64,000 nt of DNA. Source: Brooklawnia sp963780175. Lineage in GTDB: Bacteria; Actinomycetota; Actinomycetes; Propionibacteriales; Propionibacteriaceae. The translations under genes were made by a program, and so were the position numbers. Shown one piece after another: positions 31,922 to 42,106 of this stretch; positions within the stretch are counted from its first letter, which is position 1; the number at the start of each line of letters is the position of its first letter. Under the pieces are notes generated by a model. The model had not been told where the DNA came from and made no database searches. It saw only the letters and a list, made by a program, of their open reading frames with translations. The stretch spans positions 1,339,235-1,403,234 of the forward strand of contig CAWAAT010000001.1 of assembly GCA_963780175.1 (NCBI GenBank), read 5' to 3'.

Positions 31922-34576
31922 TGCAGGTCGAGTAGCCCGCGATCGCGGGCTACTCGTACGGCATCCCTGCGATTGCGCACCCCCAGCTTGCGGTAGATCG
32001 ATTTCAGGTGCTGTTTGACGGTGTTCTCCGAGATGCTCAGCGCAGCGGCGATCTCCGCATTCGCGGCCATCGTCGGTAGGTAGATCAGCACGGCCTCTTC
32101 GCGTTCGGTCAGCGGCCGGACCTGTACCAGGCCCACCGGGGCGGGTTCCACAGCGACCCTGACCAACAGCTTCTCCACGAACTCCCGATGCGTCCCGGCA
32201 AGGGCGAGATGGCGGCGCAGCATCATCTCCACGCGCCGATTCGGCCGACGGAAGATGTACTCCAGATGCTCGTCAGCGGCCAGTTCGACGACCCGGGCCA
32301 TCGCCTCCGTGGCCAGCCTGTCATGGCGCAACCGGTCTTCGGCCATCGCCACCAGCAGCCACGATCCCGCACCCTGCAGGTCACGCCCACCCAAGTTGTG
32401 CGCCACCGCTGCCCGCACCCGCTCGGGCTCGTTCGACGCCAAGAAGAGCTGGGCTCGCGCGGTGCACGCCAGATCCCGGCCGGACTCCGTCGAAGGCTCG
32501 GCCGCCGCCATCGCCTGGTCGTATTCCTCCAGCACCGACCGGGCTCGCTCGATATCGTTCGTGGCGAGCTCCACGGTCACCCGCAACTCGACCACCTGGG
32601 CGGCGATCAGACGGCCGCGTCCGGCCGGGCTCGCAGCAACCGACGTCAGCCTCACCCGGGCACTTGCCAGATCGTCACGAGCGAAGTCATCTGAGGCCTG
32701 GATGATCTGCAACAGCGCGGCGGTGAACGGACTCAGGTGGGCGTCGATCACCTGAGCGCATTGCGCGATGGTGTCCCGAGCCCGCTCATCGCAGGAGTAC
32801 GTCTCGACATAGGCGATCGCCAACCACGCCCATTTCGCCTCGCCACCTCGCAGCGCGGCCCCTGCTACGAGCTGTGTCGAGCGCTCGGCGAGCGAGTTCG
32901 CGGGCCTCAGCGAACCGGCCCGCGCCACTCTCGGCCAGTGCCAACAATCCCGCCAGCCGGATGTCCTCGTCATGGCCGACCCGCTCCGGCGGCAGCGAAG
33001 CCAGTCCCGCGCGAAGCATCTGAGCGGCAGTCTCGTACTGACCGGCCCACAACTCGGCGATTCCACGCAACGCGTGCACGCTTCCACGGTTGTAGGCCCA
33101 GCCCGGCGCGTCCGAATAGCTGAGGTCACTCAGAATCCGTTCGGCATCGTCGCGTTGCCACCCGCATCGCGACGGGATCGCAGGCACGATATGCGTGAAC
33201 GGCATGCAGGGTGCGGATCGCCAGCACGCACACCGCGCGACGAGAATCGGACAACGTGTCCAAAGATGCTTCTGCCAGACTGAGGAATCGCTGTACGGCC
33301 GGTTGATCGCCTCGGATGGCCGGCGCCACCGCCATTCCTACCGCCAATTCGGGATAGTCGTGGGCGCACGCTTCCGGAATCCGCGCCATCAGACCGATGA
33401 GGACCGACTGGTCCGCGCCCAGGCACATCGCGGCACCCGAGCGCGCCACGATCTGGCCCGCGAAGTCCCAGTCACCCGAACTGATCGCCTGGTCGAGTGC
33501 TTCGGCCCACGCCTCATGCTCTTCGAACCACAACGCTGACTTGCGGTACTGCTCCCGGGCCAGTGCGGGGTGGTCTGTTTGAAGCCTGGCGCGCAGCGCC
33601 TTGTTGAGCAACGTATGTGTGCGGTACCAGCCCGTGCCCTCTAGTTCGTGAGCGAGGAACTGATCGCGCGCCAGCATCCGCAGCAACTCGTCAGCGTTCT
33701 GCTCGCCGCTCAGGACTTCGGCCAATGATCCACACAACCGCTCCGAGACCGAGGTGCGCAGGAGGAATTCGGCGTACGGTTCGGGCAGCATGCCCAGTAC
33801 GTCGTGCCACAAGTAGTCGGCAATGAGGAAGGTCGGGCCCGGCGAAGCGTTCCAGCAGCACCGCTGCATCGTCCGAGGTGCTCAAGGTCAGCGCCGCTAG
33901 ACGGATAGCTGCCGCCCAGCCCCCGGTTGCGTCCACGAGCCGCGACAGGTCCCGTTCGTCGAGGCTGAGACCCCACGTGCGCCAGCAGTTCCCGGGACTC
34001 CGCCCGGGTGAAGGCAAGATCGGTGAACTGCAGCTCGGACAGTTTGTCCTCGAGACGAAGCCGGTGCAGATTGATGGGCGGATCATGCCGGGAGATGAGC
34101 ACGAAACGCATGCCGTCCGGTGGCCAGCGCAGCAGCTGGGCCAGCCAATCGAGCGAGTCACCCTGGTCCAGTTCCTGCAGATCGTCCAGCACCAGGACGA
34201 CCGGAGTTTCCCGGCCGCGCACCATCTGGTACAGCACGCCGATGTCAGGTGCGTCGGGCAACTCCAGGTCGCGGAAGATATCCGGGCCGAGGCCCGTGCT
34301 CAGAGCGCTCAACAACGATCTCCACAACCGCCGTGCACCGCCGTCGGCACGATCCAGCGACAGCCAAGCCACCGAACCCGCGCGCCGCCTCTCCCGCGTC
34401 CAATCGGCAACGGCAAGGGTCTTGCCGGTGCCAGCCGGTCCGGTGACCAACGTGATCTCGCGTTGAGTCGCCCGGTCCAAGAGATCGGCCAGTCGGGGAC
34501 GATGAATGAACAGCTCGGAGCGAACCGGCACTCGTGCCCGCGAGTCCAGCAAGTGACGCACTGGCATCTCACTCAT
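31894..34576 (-). CDS. Large ATP-binding LuxR-type (MalT-like) regulator (frameshifted)
   Basis: A roughly 890-residue regulator of the LAL/MalT class. The N-terminal STAND-type ATPase has Walker A GPAGTGKT at residues 46-53 and a Walker B-like VVLVLDDLQEL. A long TPR-like middle follows, and the C-terminal LuxR helix-turn-helix is at about 31960-32110 (LTEREEAVLIYLPTMAANAE, SISENTVKQHLKSIYRKLGV). The reading frame changes near 33980, 33860, 33150 and 32960, although both sides of each break are conserved, so errors are likely. If intact, it would activate an unknown regulon in response to a ligand. The end overlaps the glsA remnant. Confidence 0.85.
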
Positions 34577-34718
34577 GGACGCGGCCTCACATTCGCTTCA
34601 ACTGCGCCGGGCACACCGTGCCAGACTCTCAAGGCGCACCTGCTACGTGAGCAATCTACTACCGTCTGCGCGAACTGAACGCAAGCATCCGCCGACGGGC
34701 CACGGAATCGCGGCTAGG

Positions 34719-35168
34719 TCAATCGACGATGTGCATATCGAGCACATCGAAAGCCAGCGTTTCCAACTCCCACAGCACCTCGAAGAGCGCCTGATCACTG
34801 GTGAACGGTATCGTCAGCGTCGTCGATGGCGGATTCTGATGAACCTCCATATTCTGGATGGATGCCGCGATCAGCTCGCCGGCATAGCCCTCCACCTCGA
34901 CCAGCGCCAGCGGTCCCTGCTGAGAGTGTTCGGCCGTGGACACGCCATCGGGGACGTCGACCCGTTCAACAGAACGCAGCACCAAGCCGGCGCGTTGCAG
35001 TCGGTGCAGGACGCTCCACTGCCGCGTCGCGTCGGGCAACCGGCCACGCAGCTCGGTACCCGAGGGCAAGCGGGTCACGATCAGCCCACCCAACTCCGCG
35101 TCCAAGGCCTGCCGCAACTCGCCCTCCACGCGGATACACAGCTGACGCGGGCCGTCCACCATGGTCAT
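34719..35168 (-). CDS. Hypothetical protein downstream of LapA-domain gene
   Basis: A 149-residue soluble protein of unknown function, with a mixed alpha/beta pattern (QLCIRVEGELRQALDAELGG at the N-terminus and LFEVLWELETLAFDVLDMHI at the C-terminus). The ATG at 35168 overlaps the stop of the LapA-domain gene (ATGA), which fixes the start and indicates cotranslation; the open frame extends further but antisense to nothing meaningful. It follows a membrane protein and may act at the membrane. Confidence 0.6.
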   Translation of the reverse strand: MTMVDGPRQLCIRVEGELRQALDAELGGLIVTRLPSGTELRGRLPDATRQWSVLHRLQRAGLVLRSVERVDVPDGVSTAEHSQQGPLALVEVEGYAGELIAASIQNMEVHQNPPSTTLTIPFTSDQALFEVLWELETLAFDVLDMHIVD

Positions 35169-35389
35169 TTGCGCCGCTTCGAAACGAGCCAGCCCGCGGC
35201 GAAGCCCGCGAGGAAGACGGCGCTCAAGGTGACCCACAGCGGGGCGGACACCCGCAACATCACCAGACTGATGTCGGCGGGCTGGCGGTTCTGCAAGATG
35301 AAGATGATGGCCACCACCGCGATCGCAAGACCCAACCACACCCGCGGAGTGATTTTGAAGCTTGACCCGGAATTGCCTGTTTCGCTCAT
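35165..35389 (-). CDS. LapA-domain small membrane protein
   Basis: A 74-residue protein with two membrane segments (LGLAIAVVAIIFILQNRQ and WVTLSAVFLAGFAAGWLVS) ending in a positively charged KRRK tail. This is the LapA/DUF1049 pattern, in which the IFILQNRQPADISLV block is diagnostic. Members are small inner-membrane proteins linked to lipopolysaccharide assembly in Gram-negatives, but their role in actinobacteria is unknown. It is the first gene of a two-gene leftward operon. Confidence 0.85.
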   Translation of the reverse strand: MSETGNSGSSFKITPRVWLGLAIAVVAIIFILQNRQPADISLVMLRVSAPLWVTLSAVFLAGFAAGWLVSKRRK

Positions 35390-35568
35390 GATGCCGACCT
35401 CCCTGCGATTAACCCAAGACCCCTCATTCCATAATCTCGGCCACCGGGGTAGCTGCGATTCCCCCGTGGCGGGTGATGTGTGTTAGGGGTGCTCACACCA
35501 GACTTCTGGTGCAGACTGATTCTGCGACGTGAGCACGTCCGCTCACCGTTACGAGGAGGCAATCGCCC

Positions 35569-36051
35569 ATGTCGGAACTCATCATCATCGGTTATGACGA
35601 CCATGCAACCGCCGAGGCCGCGCAGGCCAGGGTCCTGCAGCTCCAGAAGGATTTCGTCATTGACCTTTCCGGGCTTGCTGTTGTCCGGGTGGACGATGAC
35701 GGCAAGAAGCACATCGACACCCCCGGATCCATCGTTGGCGTCTCCGCCACCTCCGGCGCGCTGTGGGGCATGATCATCGGATTGCTCTTCCTGGTTCCCG
35801 GTGTCGGGCTGCTGGTCGGCGGCGCCTGGGGTGCTCTGGCGGGTCTGGCCGGCAAGGCCGGCATCAATCGCAGCCTGCGTGAGCGGGTGGACGGATTGCT
35901 GACACCCGGCAAGTCGGCTCTGGTCGTGATGGCCAAGAAGCTCACTGAGGACAAGTTCGCGGCCGCCATGGCCGAGTTCGGCGGCACCGTCTTGAAGACC
36001 TCGCTTTCGGACGAAGCCGAGAACGAGCTCGTCCAGGAACTGAAGAACTGA
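35569..36051 (+). CDS. DUF1269-family membrane protein
   Basis: A 160-residue protein with a ferredoxin-like N-terminal part (LIIIGYDDHATAEAAQARVL, then DLSGLAVVRVDDDGK) and a central glycine-rich hydrophobic hairpin (GALWGMIIGLLFLVPGVGLL), followed by a helical C-terminal part. This is the DUF1269 pattern; the family often responds to stress but has no established activity. The ATG has a GAGGAGGCA ribosome site. Upstream at about 35495-35510 is the small inverted repeat CACCAGA-CT-TCTGGTG, a possible operator. Confidence 0.82.
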   Translation: MSELIIIGYDDHATAEAAQARVLQLQKDFVIDLSGLAVVRVDDDGKKHIDTPGSIVGVSATSGALWGMIIGLLFLVPGVGLLVGGAWGALAGLAGKAGINRSLRERVDGLLTPGKSALVVMAKKLTEDKFAAAMAEFGGTVLKTSLSDEAENELVQELKN

Positions 36052-36183
36052 GCGATCGAGCGACCGGCCTGCCGGGCGATCCACCCTGATCGATTGTCTC
36101 CTTGACTACAGCGGCCTTGACCCCGGCGGCGGCCCTCGAACTCTCAGCGGAGCCGCCTCGCAGTCTCCTCGGAAAGCGTTGCC

Positions 36184-37746
36184 ATGCCCGAAAGCACCAT
36201 CGCCCTGATCATCCTGGCGGCCGCGGTCCTGCTGTTCATCTGGGACCGGCTGCCCATAGCGGTCATCGCGCTGCTCGTCCCGCTGGCCCTGTGGGCCACC
36301 GGAGTGCTCGATTTGGGTGAGGCCGTGGCCGGTTTCGGCGATCCGACGGTGCTGTTCATCGCGGCCTTGTTCGTGGTGAGCGAGGCTTTGGACGCCAGCG
36401 GTGTGACTGCGGCAGCCGGCGGATTCGCGATGCGGCTGGGCGGAACCAATCCGAGCCGTCTGATGGTCACCGTGATGCTGATGGCGGCTTTGCTGACGGC
36501 CCTGATCACCCCGAACGGGTCGGTGGCAGCTCTCACCCCGGTGATCGTGGTCATCGCGATCCGGGCGCACCGCTCACCGTCCGAGCTGCTGATGCCCGCA
36601 GCGTTCGCCGCTCATTCGGGCTCACTACTGATGCTGATCGGCAGCCCGGTGACCGTCGTGGTGGCCGACTACGCCGAATCGACCGGGGCCGGTCGGCTGG
36701 GGCTCTTCTCCACCGGGCTGATCGGCCTCGTGCTCACCGTCGCAACGATCGGGGTCGTGCTGCTGCTCGGCTCACGACTGGTACCGCAGCGCTCCTCCGG
36801 CAAGGTGCTGCGCGATCTCGGTGCACACGGTGCGCTGCTCGCCGAGCACTACGGGCTGGACGAGCCCCAGGACAAGCTGATGCAGCGCGGTCGCGGTACC
36901 GCCGAGTTCATCATTCCGCCGCGCTCCCGATTCATCGGCGACCTCGTCCACCACGGGATGGTGACCGAGTCGGGTGAACTCGTCGTGGCCGGGATGCATC
37001 ACAAGGGACGCGACGTCGCCGGCCCGCTGACGCTGTCGGCCGGCGACTCGCTGCTGTTCCGGGGGTCCTGGCAGGCGCTGGCCAATGCCGCCGATGATCC
37101 CGACATCATCGCGGTCGACGACCCGGACGCGGTGCGCCGGCAGGCAGTTCCTCTCGGCCGGGGCGCCAAGCGCGCCCTCAGCGTCCTGGCTGCCATGATC
37201 GTGTTGCTCGCGACCGGCGTGGTCCCGGCCGCTGTGGCGGGCCTGCTGGCGGCGCTGGCCATGATCCTGCTGCGTGTGATCACCGTGGAAGAGGCCTACG
37301 CGGGTGTCTCCTGGACGACGATTATCCTTGTCGGAGGCATGATGTCGCTATCGGTGGGGATGACTGAGAGCGGAGCGGCGCAACTGCTGGCCGAAGGCCT
37401 GGTCTCCGTGGTGGGCAGTGCCGGACCTTTCGCGCTGCTCGCGGGACTGTTCGTCATCACTGCAGTACTCGGTCAACTGATCAGCAACATGGCAACCGCC
37501 CTGATCGTCATACCGATCGGCGTGTCGGCTGCTGCTCAGATGAATATCTCGGCGATGCCGATTCTGGTGGCGATCGCCGTGTTCGCCGCGGCCGCGCTGC
37601 TGACCCCGGTGGCCACCCCGGCGAACCTCATGGTGCAGGAGGCGGCGGGCTACCGCTTCAACGACTACTGGAAACTCGGAGCACCACTGCTGCTGCTCTA
37701 TGGCTTGGCGGGCATCTTCCTCGTCCCGCTGCTGTGGCCGTTCTAG
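36184..37746 (+). CDS. SLC13-type permease with TrkA-C domain
   Basis: A 520-residue transporter of the divalent anion:sodium symporter (SLC13/CitMHS/ArsB-like) superfamily. Two membrane halves, residues 1-200 and 310-520, flank a cytoplasmic RCK/TrkA-C-like domain (about residues 230-305, RFIGDLVHHGMVTESGELVV). The family helical-hairpin motifs are visible as LITPNGSVAALTPVIVVIAI and LISNMATALIVIPIGVSAAA. Substrates in this group include dicarboxylates, sulfate and citrate; which applies here cannot be told. It appears monocistronic. Confidence 0.88.
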   Translation: MPESTIALIILAAAVLLFIWDRLPIAVIALLVPLALWATGVLDLGEAVAGFGDPTVLFIAALFVVSEALDASGVTAAAGGFAMRLGGTNPSRLMVTVMLMAALLTALITPNGSVAALTPVIVVIAIRAHRSPSELLMPAAFAAHSGSLLMLIGSPVTVVVADYAESTGAGRLGLFSTGLIGLVLTVATIGVVLLLGSRLVPQRSSGKVLRDLGAHGALLAEHYGLDEPQDKLMQRGRGTAEFIIPPRSRFIGDLVHHGMVTESGELVVAGMHHKGRDVAGPLTLSAGDSLLFRGSWQALANAADDPDIIAVDDPDAVRRQAVPLGRGAKRALSVLAAMIVLLATGVVPAAVAGLLAALAMILLRVITVEEAYAGVSWTTIILVGGMMSLSVGMTESGAAQLLAEGLVSVVGSAGPFALLAGLFVITAVLGQLISNMATALIVIPIGVSAAAQMNISAMPILVAIAVFAAAALLTPVATPANLMVQEAAGYRFNDYWKLGAPLLLLYGLAGIFLVPLLWPF

Positions 37747-37911
37747 CGCTGCGGGATACCGCCAACGGTGGCAGCAGGACAGCTGTGGTAACCCGACAAA
37801 AAACGGGGCCGATATCGTCGGCCACTGATGGGCGAATCCAGCCGCGGCGCAATAGCCTTGTGTGCAGGCGATTGAGCAAGCCGCTCGGTCAATGACGCAC
37901 GGGAGCCGAAT

Positions 37912-40030
37912 ATGCCAACGCTCGAAGAACTATGGGCCGCGGCCTACGATCCTGCGGTGCGCCGCCATCTGGACTATCCCGGTGGAAGCCTGGTCGACGG
38001 GTTCGACCGATTCACCCGCGAGTTCCATGATCGTCCGGCCCTCGACTTCTTCGGGGCACGCACCAGCTTCACCGAACTCAAACGGGCGGTCAACCAGGTC
38101 GCCGGGCGGCTGTACGAGTTGGGAGTGCGTCCGGGCGACTATGTGGCGCTGTTGATGCCGACCTGCCCTCAGCATGTCATCGCGTTCTATGCCGTGTTGG
38201 CCTGTGGCGCAACCGTCGTGGAACACAATCCGCTCTACACGATCCGTGAACTCACTCCCCTGTTCGGCGATCACCACGCCAAGGTGGCGATCGTCTGGGA
38301 CGCCTCGGCCCATGTGCTCCAGGAATTGCCCGACGATGTGCGTCCGGACACGATCATCAGCATCAACATGATCAAGGCGATGCCGTTCATCAAGCGGCTG
38401 ATGCTGCGGCTGCCGATCGCCAAGGCCCGCCAGAGTCGCGCGCAGCTGTCGCGTCCGGCGCCGGGCACAGTCGCCTTCGAGGAGCTGCTGAGGCCCGGCC
38501 GTCCCGCGCCCAGCGATGTGCGCCCGAAGAACGAAGACATTGCGCTGCTGCTGTACACCTCGGGGACCACCGGTACTCCCAAGGGTGTGCCGTTGAGCCA
38601 CGCGAATCTGCTGGCCTGCGCCACGCAGGCCATCGAATGGGTCACCCCGCTGAGACCCGGCCACGATGTCTTCTTGGCCTGTCTGCCGCTGTTCCATGTC
38701 TTCGGCTGCTCGCTGTCGATGAATGCCGGGCTGACCGACGGCGCGATGCTGCATCTCATTCCCAAGCCCGAGACCGGGCTGATCCTGGACGCGATCAAGC
38801 GCTGCACTCCGACGATGGCGATCGCGGTGCCGCCGCTGTTCGAGCGCATCGTGGACGGGGCCGCCGAACGCGGTGTCTCTCTGCGGGGCATCCAGACCGG
38901 CATCTCGGGGGCGATGTCGCTGCGCGGAGAGCTGATCGAGAAGTGGGAGAAGGCGACCGGCGGCCTGCTGATCGAAGGCTACGGGCTGAGCGAATGCTCC
39001 CCCATTCTGACCGGCAATCCCGTGAACAAGAACCGCATGGCCGAGTCGATCGGCGTGCCCTTCCCCGATACCGAGGTACGGCTGGCCGACCCGGAGGATT
39101 CGTCCAAGGACGTCGCCTTCGGCGAGCCGGGTGAGATCTTGGCCAAGGGACCACAGATCTTCTCCGGGTACCTGAATCTGCCTGCCGGCGAGAAGGATGG
39201 GTTCTACGACGGCTGGTTCCGCACCGGTGACATCGCCGTCGCCGATGAGCGCGGCTACCTGCACATCGTCGACCGGATGAAAGAAGTCGTCATCACCGGC
39301 GGATTCAATGTCTATCCCTCCGAAGTCGAGTCCGCCATGCGCGATCACGATGGCATCCGCGACATCGCGGTCGTCGGGCTGGCCAACGAACTCGGCGTCG
39401 AGGAGGTGGTCGCGGCGGTGGTGACCGTCGACGGCCTGCTGCCCGATGTGGACGAACTGCGCAAGTCGGTCAAGGAGCGGCTGGCCGCCTACAAGGTGCC
39501 GCGCCGGGTCTACGTGGTGGACGAGTTGCCGCGCAACGAGATGGGCAAGGTGCTGCGGCGCGAGGTGCGCAGCCGACTGGAGCGGCGCGATTTCTCCGAC
39601 CAGCTGGCCAAGCTGAATCCCAAGTGGCGAGTTCAGCTCGACGAGATCGGCCCCGAGGTGCGCGAATGGTTCAGCCAAGCCGGAGACGAGCTGCAGGAAC
39701 GCCTGGAGACCAGCGGTCAGGAGATGCGTGAGCGACTGGAGAACCTCGACACGAACGTTCGCTCATGGATAGAGGAAGAGGGCAGCGGGCTGCGTGAGCG
39801 GCTCGAGAAGATGGATCTGCCCACCCGCTTGGGCATCTGGCGCGACCAGCTGCTCGGTAAGGGCTCCGAGAAGCACGAGGGAAGACGACGCCGGGCAACC
39901 GGACTCCGAGGCAGACGACGCCAGGGAACAGAGCTCCGAGGCTTCGGAGGAGTCGGAGACGTCCAAGGAGCCCGAGAAGCAAGTAGACACTGAAGGGCAG
40001 GACGCCGAGAGGCAGGACGCCGAGAGGTGA
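37912..40030 (+). CDS. fadD: Long-chain acyl-CoA ligase with amphipathic tail (tail frameshifted)
   Basis: An AMP-forming acyl-CoA synthetase that activates fatty acids. The ATP-binding motif LLYTSGTTGTPKG is near residue 215, EGYGLSECSPI near 356, GWFRTGDIAV near 437, and the C-terminal lysine motif PRNEMGKVLRREV near 540-553. Beyond the catalytic part, residues 575-660 form charged 11-residue-type amphipathic helices (ELQERLETSGQEMRERLENL), resembling lipid-binding apolipoprotein-like repeats. After residue 660 the frame shifts near 39885; the corrected end is an acidic tail (DDAGQPDSEADD...) stopping at 40030. The extension probably attaches the enzyme to lipid surfaces. Confidence 0.88.
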
Positions 40031-40085
40031 GGCGGCCGGCCATCCTCCCGTGGTCAGGCGCAGTTGCGGCACCGCGGCGAGACCC

Positions 40086-41005
40086 TCAGTGACGCGGACG
40101 CAACCTGACCGGCGGCAGGGGCGGCGCGGCGAGTTCCGGTTCGTCATCGGTGCGCGGGGTCAGTGGGAAGTTGCCGGCGTTGTCGCCGTCCTGCTCGGCA
40201 CCGATCGCCATCTGCCAGTTCGCCCGCCAGGCCGCGATCTCCTCGTGACTGTGGCCGACGAAGGCCCACCAGGCGATGAGGTCTTCACCCAACGGCTCGC
40301 CGCCGATGACGATCGCCCGGACGATCTCGCCGGCATTCGCGTGAGCCTGCAGCCGCAGCCGGCGGCGTCCGGGTGCGAGATAGCCGAGTGCGCCTGCCGG
40401 CACCTCGGTGTCGTCCACTTGGACCGTGCCGGAGTCGGCGAGTACCCCGAACTCCCAGTTCTCGGGTATCTCGACCTCCAGCGGGTCTGCGGTGGTGAAC
40501 CGGATCTCCGCGGCGCACAGCGGCGAGTAGACCTGAACGGGTGAGTCGGAGTCCCCGAACTCGCCGACGAAGACGGCGACCTCGTGGTCGCCCATGCGCA
40601 CCGGTTCGGTGGCGAAGTACTCGAAGCCGGGCTGGTTGAATCGGACATTGTTGGGCAGGGCGGCCCACAGCTGGACGCCGTGCAGCGGACCCGGGGTGGA
40701 GTACTCGGTGTGGGTGGTCCCCCAGCCCGCGGTCATGATGGCGACCTCACCAGGGTGGACGAGTTCATCGCTGCCCAGTGCATCGCGATGACGGATCTCA
40801 CCGTCGAAAAGCCAGGTCACGGTCTGCAGGCAGGTATGCGGATGGCAGGCCATGCGCAGCGGGCGGCGTCCGGCCCGAAATGATCGAGGACGCACCAGCC
40901 GCCGATCATCGCCAACCCGCGTTGCGGCATCACCCGGCTCACTTCAATCCGGTCGGCGGTTCCCAGCGGCACGTTGCGCGGATACATGACTTCGACGGTG
41001 TTCAC
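40086..41005 (-). CDS. Pirin-family cupin protein (frameshifted)
   Basis: A pirin of about 305 residues. The N-terminal cupin block (RGLAMIGGWCVLDHFGPD) reads in a frame starting at the GTG at 41005, then a one-base shift near 40865 leads to MACHPHTCLQTVTWLFDGEI, which carries the metal-binding His-x-His of the pirin signature (normally PHPHxGxxTVTY). The rest (PGEVAIMTAGWGTTHTEYS, HGVQLWAALP) is canonical. Pirins are metal-binding cupins; some act as quercetinases or redox regulators. The substitution of Gly/Thr around HTCLQT is notable. Confidence 0.85.
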
Positions 41006-41084
41006 ATCTCCCACTATGCCCGAGTCCGGGCGTCCGAGACCGCCCCCCGCAGGCCCGCCCTCCCAGTTCGCTCGCCATAAGTCA

Positions 41085-41160
41085 GTACGGCGAGCGTCTG
41101 GTACCGACGGCGAGCGTCTAGTACGGACGGCCAGCGTCTGGTACCGACGGCGAGCGAGTA
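41085..41160 (+). repeat. 20-bp tandem repeat (3.8 copies)
   Basis: A unit close to GTACCGACGGCGAGCGTCTG recurs with a period of exactly 20 bases at 41101, 41121 and 41141, preceded by a 16-base partial copy at 41085. It lies in the gap between the leftward pirin and the rightward UbiA gene, so it could contain operator sites or be a replication-slippage minisatellite. Confidence 0.8.
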
Positions 41161-41264
41161 CCGCCTCGAGGAAGTCGGCGGCGAGCAGAGGCGAGAGCAG
41201 ATCGAACAGCGCTGTTCGAGCACCAGCCCGGCAAGGCGGAACTGCGCCGGCGCCGAGGTAGCGT

Positions 41265-42077
41265 GTGCGCATGCTGGCCGGTTTGGCTCGCACGGCTCAT
41301 CTGGGACCGTGTCTCGCCATCACTGTTCTCACCGTGCTGGTGGGCGTCGCCTCCGGGGTGGGTGCCTTGACCCTGCTCGGAGTTGGGATCGTCGTTCTGC
41401 TCGGGCAATTGTCGATCGGATGGTCGAACGACGTCATCGACGCCGATCGCGACCGCGCGGCACAGCGCACGGACAAGCCGATCGCCGCGGGCGAGGTGGC
41501 TCCGCGGTTGGTGTGGACGGCGGCCCTGGTGTCGTTGACCGTGGCGCTGGTCTCGTCCCTCCTGCTCGGAATCTGGTTCGCGGTCGCTCATGCGGTCACG
41601 GTCGCAGCTGGGTGGGCATACAACCTCTGGCTCAAACGGTCGTGGGCCTCGGGCATCGCGTTCGTGGTGAGTTTCGGGTTGCTGCCGTCCCTGGCGAGGC
41701 TGGCCGGTGACACACCGCGGCTGGCCACGGTCGGCGAAACGCTGGCGGCGGCCACGATCGGCTTCTCGGTGCACCTGGCGAACACCCTGCCTGACCTCGA
41801 TGACGACGTGCGGGCGGGAGTGCGCGGGTTGCCGCACCTGCTGGGCCGACGGGGCACCGCGGCGATCGGTTTCATCACGCTCATCGCCGGCGCGGTCGTG
41901 CTCACCGTCGAGATCGGGCATCCGGTGGCACTCGTCGGACTCGCACTGGTCATCGTGATCGGCGTGTGGGGCCTGGTGGCTTCCCTCCACAGGGCCACCC
42001 GGCTGGTCTTCCGGCTGGTCGTCGCGGCGGCGCTGCTGCTCGCCGTCGAACTGGTCGTGGTCTCCGCGCTGCGCTAG
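41265..42077 (+). CDS. UbiA-family prenyltransferase
   Basis: A 270-residue membrane prenyltransferase with about nine segments. The first Asp-rich motif NDVIDADRD is at residues 55-63, and the second (LANTLPDLDDD) at about 171-181, with the Mg-prenyl-diphosphate-binding aspartates. Enzymes of this family attach isoprenoid chains to aromatic or other acceptors. It is convergent with a type III polyketide synthase operon that would supply an alkylresorcinol-type acceptor. The start is GTG at 41265 after GAGGTAG. Confidence 0.88.
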   Translation: MRMLAGLARTAHLGPCLAITVLTVLVGVASGVGALTLLGVGIVVLLGQLSIGWSNDVIDADRDRAAQRTDKPIAAGEVAPRLVWTAALVSLTVALVSSLLLGIWFAVAHAVTVAAGWAYNLWLKRSWASGIAFVVSFGLLPSLARLAGDTPRLATVGETLAAATIGFSVHLANTLPDLDDDVRAGVRGLPHLLGRRGTAAIGFITLIAGAVVLTVEIGHPVALVGLALVIVIGVWGLVASLHRATRLVFRLVVAAALLLAVELVVVSALR

Positions 42078-42106
42078 ATGCGCTGCAGGTCAGGCCCCAA
42101 CCGCGC

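Noticed and set aside
37930..39678. Leftward 582-codon open frame opposite fadD
   Set aside because: It is a mirror of the acyl-CoA ligase gene without family motifs or a ribosome site.
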